Shown here piece by piece: positions 58,511-64,000 of a stretch of 64,000 nt of DNA; position 1 is the stretch's first letter, and each line of letters opens with the position of its first letter. The translations under genes and the position numbers were made by a program. Location of the stretch: contig NZ_JAIVMF010000005.1 in NCBI RefSeq assembly GCF_020176715.1, positions 1-64,000 of the forward strand. Direction: 5' to 3'. The stretch comes from Stappia stellulata (GTDB lineage Bacteria; Pseudomonadota; Alphaproteobacteria; Rhizobiales; Stappiaceae). The notes under the pieces were generated by a model. The model had not been told where the DNA came from. It made no database searches and saw nothing but the letters and a program-made list of their open reading frames with translations.

Positions 58511-59509
58511 CTAGCGGGAAATCCCGTCGACACCGTGACTCTCGTCACGCATCGCAGCCTTTGCCGCCGCGCGCCGCGCCAGCGGCCCCAGGATCCACGG
58601 CAGGAGATAGATCGGCAACTGGCCGAGCCCGAAGTAGAGCCAGGCGAGATCCGGCAGGCTGCCGCCGAGCGCCGCCACCAGCAGCCCCATGTTGCGGTTG
58701 CCGGCCGCATGGGCGAGCACGAAGGCGTGATCCTTGCGAACGGCCGAAAACACCAGCCACGTCAGCCCCATTTGCGCGCAGGCGACGGCGAAGGTCAGCG
58801 CGCCGATCCCCAAGGTCAGGACCGGGTTGCTGGCGAATTGCGCCGCGACACCGTCCATCACGGCAACCGCGAAGACGAAGAGAACCAGCACGTTCAGCCC
58901 GTCGATGTGCTGGCGGGCGGCGACGACCCGCACAGTGCCGAAGACCCGCCGGATGATCCAGGCGCAGCCGGCGGAGGCGGCGAGCAGCAGGGCGAGGCGC
59001 AGGGCCAGCGCCGGCGCGTCGATCGGCAGCGTGTCGCCGATCAGCGCGCCGCCGATGAGCGGTGCGGTCAGCGGCGTCAGCAGCATGGTCACGCAGACAA
59101 GCGCGAGCGACAGCGCGCCGTCGAGACCGATCAGCGCGATGAAGGCGGGGGCGGACATGATCGGCGGCGCGGCGGTGACGATGAAAGCGGCAAGCGCCAG
59201 GTCGGGATTGTCGTCGATGAGCCCGCTGGCGGAGAGCGCGAGTGCGGTTGCGCCCGGCACGATCACCAGCATCCACAGGCTCGCCAGCCCCACGAGGCGC
59301 GGTTTCCGGACATGGGCGATCACCGCCGCGGGATCGACGCGCAGGAAGGCAAGCACCAGCAGCACGAAGATCGCCTCTTCCACGATCGGCCGGAACAGCG
59401 CGGAAAGCTGGGGCAGAAACAGGCCGAGCAGCGCGCTGACCGCGACGGCGCGCGTCCCTTGCCGCCCGAGCCAGGCGACAAGTCGCAGAGGCAGGAGCAG
59501 CGCCTGCAT
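58511..59509 (-). CDS. Bile acid:sodium symporter-like transporter
   Basis: 332 aa with about ten membrane helices, the fold of the SBF/BASS family. Recognisable parts are FLPQLSALFRPIVEEAIFVL, VTAAPPIMSAPAFIALIGLD, and GLTWLVFSAVRKDHAFVLAHAAGNRNMGLL in two pieces, with paired crossover helices expected in AAPP and AGNRN. Probably a Na+-coupled uptake system for an organic acid; substrate unknown. The FAD oxidoreductase gene is divergent, 137 bases away. Confidence 0.85.
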   Translation of the reverse strand: MQALLLPLRLVAWLGRQGTRAVAVSALLGLFLPQLSALFRPIVEEAIFVLLVLAFLRVDPAAVIAHVRKPRLVGLASLWMLVIVPGATALALSASGLIDDNPDLALAAFIVTAAPPIMSAPAFIALIGLDGALSLALVCVTMLLTPLTAPLIGGALIGDTLPIDAPALALRLALLLAASAGCAWIIRRVFGTVRVVAARQHIDGLNVLVLFVFAVAVMDGVAAQFASNPVLTLGIGALTFAVACAQMGLTWLVFSAVRKDHAFVLAHAAGNRNMGLLVAALGGSLPDLAWLYFGLGQLPIYLLPWILGPLARRAAAKAAMRDESHGVDGISR

Positions 59510-59646
59510 GGGGAAACTCCGTGGGGTTGACGATGCCGCGTCCCTGGCCGGCGCGCGGGGTGCTGGAGATCAAAAAAATGCGGCTTCAGTATCGACGCGG
59601 GCGACTTCCCCTTGCAAGCGCCCTGTGAACGGTGTGGATAGGCACA

Positions 59647-60897
59647 ATGCGGAACCACGATGTCATTGTTCTGGGAGGGGGAATCAGCGGCGTTTGCGCT
59701 GCGCTGCATTTGCAGGCGCGCGGCATGCGGGTTTTGCTTGTCGATCGCGCCGCGCCCGGAGACGAGGCATCGAGGGCCAATGCGGGCATTCTCGCGCGCG
59801 ACGGCTTCAGTCCGGTCGACTGGCCGGTGACGGCGGGCGAAATCCTGTCGCGGGTCATGCGCCCGGCCGGGCGGATCCGCCTCGACCTTCGCAGCCTGCC
59901 GGCGGCGCTGCCGTTCCTGCGGGCGGCGCATATGGCGGTGCAGACCGGGGCGGCGGCGCGGACCGGGCGCGCCATCGCGCCGTTGCAGGCGATTGCGGCG
60001 GGCGAGCATCTGGCGCTTGCGCGCGCGGCAAGCGCGCTGCGATTCTTCCGCCGCACCGGCTGGATCAAGATCTATCGCCGTCAGGCATCCTATGAAGCGA
60101 GCGAGCAGGACCGGCATTTCGCCCGGATCTTCGGCGTTCCCTACACGGATCTTTCCGCGGCGGATCTCGTGCGGCTGGAGCCGCATCTGGTCTCCTTCGA
60201 TCACGCCGGCCTCTACTGGCCGGACACCCAGTCGGTGTCCTCGCCCGGCGGGGTGACGAAGGCCTATGCGCGGCTGTTTCGCGAGCGCGGCGGCGAGACG
60301 GAAATGGGCAAGGCGGAGACGCTGGTCGCCACCCGGGACGGCTGGTCGGTGCGCACCACCCGGGGCGAGGCGGAAGGCCGGCGCGCCGTGATCGCGCTGG
60401 GCGCCGGCGCGCCGGGCGTGCTGGCGCGTCTCGGGGTCGAACTCCCGGTCGCGACGATGCGCGGCTACCACCGGCATTTCCGGGCGGTGTCCGGCGTGAC
60501 GCTGTCGCGGCCGATCACCGACATCGACAATGGTTACACGCTGACGCCGATGGAGCGCGGCCTGCGGCTCGTCGGCGGCCATGAACTGACCCGCGTGGAC
60601 CGTCCTGTGCGCGAGACCGCCTTGCTGCGCGCGGGCGCGGCGGCGCGTGCCCTGATGCCGATCGGCGCGCAGGTCGAGGAGGTGCCGATCCCCGGCGTCC
60701 GGCTCTGCATGCCCGACGGACTGCCGGTGATGGGGCAGGTGCCGGCGCTGCCGGGGCTTTGGCTGGCGCTCGGCAACGAACGTTCCAGTTTCGGTCTCGG
60801 GGCGGCGATGGGGCGCCTGCTCGCCGAGACGATGACCGGCGCGCGTCCCTTTGCCGATCCCGCTCCCTATTCCCCGGTGCGGTTCATTTCCGATTAA
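59647..60897 (+). CDS. DadA-like FAD-dependent amine oxidoreductase
   Basis: 416 aa from the ATG beginning MRNHDVIVLGGGISGV. FAD-binding GGGISG near the N-terminus, acid of the Rossmann strand in VLLVDRAAPGDEASRANAG, and C-terminal FAD contacts in VRLCMPDGLPVMGQVPALPG and ALGNERSSFGLGAAMGRLLA. The family includes D-amino-acid dehydrogenases and glycine/sarcosine oxidases. The substrate is unknown; the divergent transporter may supply it. Confidence 0.87.
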   Translation: MRNHDVIVLGGGISGVCAALHLQARGMRVLLVDRAAPGDEASRANAGILARDGFSPVDWPVTAGEILSRVMRPAGRIRLDLRSLPAALPFLRAAHMAVQTGAAARTGRAIAPLQAIAAGEHLALARAASALRFFRRTGWIKIYRRQASYEASEQDRHFARIFGVPYTDLSAADLVRLEPHLVSFDHAGLYWPDTQSVSSPGGVTKAYARLFRERGGETEMGKAETLVATRDGWSVRTTRGEAEGRRAVIALGAGAPGVLARLGVELPVATMRGYHRHFRAVSGVTLSRPITDIDNGYTLTPMERGLRLVGGHELTRVDRPVRETALLRAGAAARALMPIGAQVEEVPIPGVRLCMPDGLPVMGQVPALPGLWLALGNERSSFGLGAAMGRLLAETMTGARPFADPAPYSPVRFISD

Positions 60898-61545
60898 GCT
60901 GCGGAACCTCAAGAGGCTGTCCTTGGAAAAGGTCGAATTGACCGATTGGCGATTTCGACTGAGGGCTGCCATGCGGGCGCTGCCTATTGTCGCGATGCAA
61001 CCAGACAGCTCGTTCCTGGGCCGATGCTGTGATGTGGGGGAGGCAACAACGCTTTCCTTTTTCTCGTCGGAGCGGATCGGGCTGAAGGCGTCACGCGAGG
61101 CATTGTCGATGTCGATCGACTTGTCGGGAGGCGGGCGTTCATGGCGCCTGACCGGCCGGTCGGCCCGATGCCGCGCGGCCGCGAGAGCCCGGCCCGCTTC
61201 AGCACCGGCGACGCGAGGCCACGTTGCGGGTTGCGCCGGTGCGCCCGGAGCGGTGGCCTGCGGCATGTGCACCGGTCGCGAAGATCGATCCGCCATGCCC
61301 GCACGGCCCCCGACCTTGTAACGTGCCACCCAGCGAGCAACGACCTTCTCCGAGCCCCTGGGGCTGCGCCGCCTGCACTTTGGCAAGACGGCCTTGAGGA
61401 CCGACAGCGCCATTTCTGTTCGACGCGACCGTGTCAGCCGGGCATCTCTGTCGATGTTCATTCTGACCCAGCAATGAGTGCTGAAGCTTGGGAACTCCAG
61501 GCTCCTCGGTCCGGTTCGAATGGACACCCTCACGAAAACTCACAG
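60898..61545. other. Degraded region with a transposase relic
   Basis: A 648-base stretch without an intact gene between the FAD oxidoreductase and the TPR gene. The part at 61200-61461 is a decayed IS481-type transposase (listed separately). The rest, 60900-61200, is of lower GC, with short frames in several phases; I recognise nothing in it. It is probably old insertion-sequence debris. Confidence 0.6.
61130..61461 (-). pseudogene. IS481-family transposase remnant, frameshifted
   Basis: The minus strand encodes MNIDRDARLTRSRRTEMALS, a helix-turn-helix stretch, KVVARWVARYKVGGRAGMADRSSRP, and later PVRRHERPPPDKSIDID, which match the start, HTH and pre-catalytic segment of IS481 transposases. 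A second frame carries the linking piece ASPVLKRAGLSRPRGIGPTG, so a frameshift separates the parts. The catalytic DDE domain is missing entirely. No intact terminal repeats were found. Confidence 0.78.
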
Positions 61546-62151
61546 CTAGAGTGGCTGGCCGGCCGGCTCGCTCGAGGTGTCGTCCGGCAGCGGGATCAGC
61601 AGGCTGCGTTCCTGGAGAAAGGGGTGGAGCGCGACCGCCTCGCGCAGGGCCTGCTGGCCCAGGCGCATGCGGCCCTGTCCCATGAGAATGCGGGCCTTGC
61701 CGCTCATGGCGCCGAAATGGCGCGGCTCCAGCGCCAGCGCCCGGTCCAGATCGGAAAGCGCGGCGTCGTATTTCTCCTGCAGGAAAAGCACGAAGGCGCG
61801 CTGGTTCCATCCTTCGGCATAGCCGGGCGCCTGCGACACCACCTCGTTCAGGATCAGCCGCGCACCCTCGAAGTCGTATTCGCCGCGCTTGCGCATCGCC
61901 TCCCGGGTCAGCGCGTTGATCTCCTGCGTCGGCGCGGCATCGATCCAGCTTTCCCAGATCTCCGCCTCGATCGCGCGCGCGTCGCGCTCGCTCTGCGCGG
62001 TCTTGAGCGCGGCGAAGAGCGCCTCCGTGTCGGCGTTTGCCGGTGCAAGCGCGATGACGAAGGCGACCGCGACCGCGCCCAGCACAGGGGCGAGGGCGAA
62101 ACGGCGAAACAGCGGGTGCCGGGACGGGGGCGGCGTCTTGCGGTGCGACAT
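61546..62151 (-). CDS. Tetratricopeptide-repeat protein, secreted
   Basis: 201 aa from the ATG beginning MSHRKTPPPS. An N-terminal hydrophobic helix (about 22-40, ending LAPANAD) works as signal or anchor. The rest is helical with TPR-like pairs: WNQRAFVLFLQEKYDAALSD, then LDRALALEPRHFGAMSGKAR and MGQGRMRLGQQALREAVALH. Such proteins scaffold complexes in the periplasm; partners unknown. The 3' end lies beside the transposase relic. Confidence 0.85.
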   Translation of the reverse strand: MSHRKTPPPSRHPLFRRFALAPVLGAVAVAFVIALAPANADTEALFAALKTAQSERDARAIEAEIWESWIDAAPTQEINALTREAMRKRGEYDFEGARLILNEVVSQAPGYAEGWNQRAFVLFLQEKYDAALSDLDRALALEPRHFGAMSGKARILMGQGRMRLGQQALREAVALHPFLQERSLLIPLPDDTSSEPAGQPL

Positions 62152-62296
62152 GCGGGTTCTCCCAGGTTTTACGTGTCTCGCCGAGCCGGTTGCCGGTCCT
62201 GCCATTGACTTGGGTCGGCATGCAGGCAAGCCTTCAGCCAAAATTCATCGGCCCGCGTCATCTTGCGCGAAACAGTATCGGGAGTTTTCCGCGCGC

Positions 62297-64000
62297 ATGT
62301 CCAATGTCGTGACCGCCGTCGCCATGATCGCCACAGCCGGCGTTGCCGCCCAATGGCTCGCCTGGCGCTTTCAGCTTCCCGCCATCGTCCTGCTTCTGGC
62401 GGCCGGCGCGCTTGCCGGGCCGGTGACGGGTCTGGTGCAGCCGGACGTGCAGTTCGCCGGACTGGTGCAGCCGCTCGTCGCGGTTGCCGTGGCGATCATC
62501 CTGTTCGAAGGCGGTCTGACGCTGAATTTCCACGAGATCTCCGGCACCTCCAAGGCGGTGCGCCGGATCGTCTTCATCGGCGCGCCGATCGCCTTTCTGC
62601 TTGGCGCGGTCAATGCCTATTACGTCGCGGAGCTGAGCCTGTGGCCGGCGCTGATCTTCGCCGGGATCCTGGTGGTTACGGGGCCGACGGTGATCATCCC
62701 TTTGCTCAGGCAGGCGAAACTCGCCAAACGGCCGGCGGCTCTGCTGCGCTGGGAGGCGATCCTTGCCGACCCGCTCGGTGCCCTGATCGCCGTCTTCGTG
62801 TTCGAGGCCTTTCTTGTCGCCTCCGGGCAGCATCACGCCGACACGCTGCTGATGCGCATTGCGCTGGCGCTGCTGCTCGGGCTTGCCGGAGGCTGGTTCG
62901 CGGGCCGGGCGCTGGTCTGGGCCTTCGTCAACGGTCACGTCCCGGAATACCTCAAGATCCCGGTCATCCTCACCACGGTGATCGGAACCTATGCGATCTC
63001 CAATGCGGTGCTGGAGGAAAGCGGTCTCCTGACCGTCACCATGCTCGGCCTTGCGCTCGGCAATTCGCGCATCGCTTCGCTCGGGGAGGTCAAGCGCTTC
63101 AAGGAGATCATGACGATCCTGCTGGTCTCAGGGGTCTTTATCATCCTCACCGCCTCGCTGGAGCCGTCGGCGCTGGTTTCCGCCTTCGAGCCGCGCACGC
63201 TGGCGTTCGTCTTGGTGCTGCTGTTTGTCGTGCGGCCGGTCTCGGTGTGGCTGGCGACGATCGGAACGGGGCTGGGTGCGAAGGAACGGCTTCTCGTCGG
63301 CTGGATCGCGCCGCGCGGCGTGGTCGCGGTCGCCGTGTCGGGCCTCTTCGCGGGGCTTTTGGTCGGGCGGGGAATCGAGGACGGCGCCCGTCTCGTGCCG
63401 CTCGCCTTTTCCGTCGTGGTCGTGACCGTGATCGCGCACGGATTTTCCATCGCGCCGCTGGCGCGCGCGCTCGGCCTGTCGTCCGGGGGCGGGGCGGGGC
63501 TCTTGATCGTCGGCGCCAACCGTTTCACCGTCGCGCTCGCGGAGAAATTCGGCCAGAAGGAGATCCCCGTCCTCGTTTCGGATCGCAACTGGCGTCGGTT
63601 GCGGCATGCGCGCAACGCCGGGGTGCCGACCCATTACGGCGAGATCCTCTCGGAAGTGGCGGAACACACCATTTCGCTCGCGCCCTACAGTCACCTGCTC
63701 GCGGCCAGCGACAACGACGACTACAACGCGCTGATCTGCACGAACTTCGGCCCGGAAATCGGCCGCTCGGAGGTGCTGCAGATCGGCCGCGACGATACGG
63801 AGGGCGCGCAGCACCGCCAGTTGATGGTGACGCTCGGCGGCCGGCCCTATCTGGCGTCCTGCGGCGGCATTGAGGGGCTGGACGGACTTCTGGCCCAGGG
63901 CTGGAAGGTGTCGGCGACCACCCTGAGCGAGACCTATGGCAAGGACCGGTTCCTGGAGGCGCGGGCGCCGGAGGCGATCAGCCTGTTCCTGTTGTCCGCC
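62297..64000 (+). CDS. Na+/H+ antiporter with TrkA-N domain (partial, runs off the window)
   Basis: 568 codons from the ATG beginning MSNVVTAVAMIATAG and still open at the window end. About 12 membrane helices in residues 1-390 carry the CPA1/NhaP pattern: VAVAIILFEGGLTLNFHEIS, LVVTGPTVIIPLLRQAKLAK and ILADPLGALIAVFVFEAF (the ion-binding Asp). After about residue 395 a soluble TrkA-N-type Rossmann domain begins (AGLLIVGANRFTVALAEKFG). It probably exchanges Na+ or K+ for H+ under nucleotide control. Another frame over the same bases is a high-GC shadow. Confidence 0.9.
   Translation, partial: MSNVVTAVAMIATAGVAAQWLAWRFQLPAIVLLLAAGALAGPVTGLVQPDVQFAGLVQPLVAVAVAIILFEGGLTLNFHEISGTSKAVRRIVFIGAPIAFLLGAVNAYYVAELSLWPALIFAGILVVTGPTVIIPLLRQAKLAKRPAALLRWEAILADPLGALIAVFVFEAFLVASGQHHADTLLMRIALALLLGLAGGWFAGRALVWAFVNGHVPEYLKIPVILTTVIGTYAISNAVLEESGLLTVTMLGLALGNSRIASLGEVKRFKEIMTILLVSGVFIILTASLEPSALVSAFEPRTLAFVLVLLFVVRPVSVWLATIGTGLGAKERLLVGWIAPRGVVAVAVSGLFAGLLVGRGIEDGARLVPLAFSVVVVTVIAHGFSIAPLARALGLSSGGGAGLLIVGANRFTVALAEKFGQKEIPVLVSDRNWRRLRHARNAGVPTHYGEILSEVAEHTISLAPYSHLLAASDNDDYNALICTNFGPEIGRSEVLQIGRDDTEGAQHRQLMVTLGGRPYLASCGGIEGLDGLLAQGWKVSATTLSETYGKDRFLEARAPEAISLFLLSA

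Noticed and set aside
60900-61200. A possible terminal repeat of another insertion sequence beginning near GAGGCTGTCCTTGG
   Set aside because: The resemblance to known IS ends is only a few bases, and no matching inverted end or transposase frame was found.
59320-61533. A 737-codon minus-strand frame joining the transposase relic to the reverse of the FAD oxidoreductase
   Set aside because: Only 61200-61461 matches transposase; the rest is antisense to a real gene. The relic is annotated on its own.
62263-63873. A 536-codon Arg/Ala-rich frame at the right end
   Set aside because: The neighbouring frame from 62297 encodes a clear Na+/H+ antiporter and stays open to the window end; this one is its shadow.

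Overview
The window is a GC-rich, densely coded chromosomal segment of an alphaproteobacterium, almost certainly of the Hyphomicrobiales (Rhizobiales) grade. The signs are: cckA next to flagellar genes, TTAA-N7-TTAA sites of the CtrA type, a GAAC-N7-GAAC (alphaproteobacterial LexA) box before recA, an F1-ATPase zeta-subunit gene (DUF1476), a recA-alaS-icd order, and a purine cluster with purS and a tiny membrane protein next to purQ. A Stappia/Roseibium-like lineage is only a guess. I saw no rRNA, tRNA, CRISPR array, prophage or intact insertion sequence; one decayed IS481-type relic lies near 61.3 kb.

Layout. 0-4.3 kb: flagellar rod and export genes (fliO divergent; flgB-flgC-fliE-fliQ-fliR-flhB). 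4.4-6.9 kb: cckA. 7-9.7 kb: a tightly packed phospholipid cassette on the minus strand (CDP-alcohol phosphatidyltransferase, CdsA, lysophospholipid acyltransferase, YqaA-like membrane protein). 9.8-11.5 kb: two secreted proteins or lipoproteins and a DinB protein. 11.5-15.3 kb: a three-gene cluster of uncharacterised helical, membrane and coiled-coil proteins, my best candidate for an undescribed system. 15.5-17.6 kb: pseudouridine catabolism (psuG, PfkB kinase). 17.9-23.4 kb: recA, alaS and a cyclic-nucleotide-gated-type ion channel. 23.4-27.1 kb: acetyltransferase, JmjC-like cupin and polysaccharide flippase. 27.1-29.1 kb: secreted protein and a TetR/crotonase divergent pair with a visible operator. 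29.1-31.5 kb: AT-rich promoter region with a CtrA-type box, then a chemoreceptor. 31.6-38.5 kb: icd, a periplasmic molybdopterin-fold-like protein with a histidine kinase, HdeD, a TrmJ-like methyltransferase, murI and rpsD.

38.6-42.7 kb: Tat-exported metallo-beta-lactamase-fold enzyme behind an ATTC-N8-GAAT repeat array, ttcA, an Hsp70-like ATPase and small secreted proteins. 42.9-51.5 kb: the de novo purine cluster purC-purS-small membrane protein-purQ ... purL-bolA-grxD on the minus strand, broken up by a lipid-kinase gene, a peroxiredoxin/AraC pair and others. 51.8-56.4 kb: ATPase zeta subunit, HpaI-type aldolase, hydrolase, phosphoesterase and purB. 56.4-64 kb: rpe, DUF2259 protein, bile-acid-symporter-like transporter, FAD oxidoreductase, transposase relic, TPR protein and the start of a Na+/H+ antiporter with a TrkA-N domain that runs off the end.

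Two regulatory threads recur. CckA feeds the CtrA phosphorelay in this class, and CtrA-type boxes sit before flgB and before the chemoreceptor, so motility in this window is probably under cell-cycle control. Sulfur, redox and Fe-S functions (ttcA, grxD-bolA, peroxiredoxin, the metallo-beta-lactamase-fold enzyme) are scattered through the second half. All assignments come from reading translations and motifs; no database search was run.
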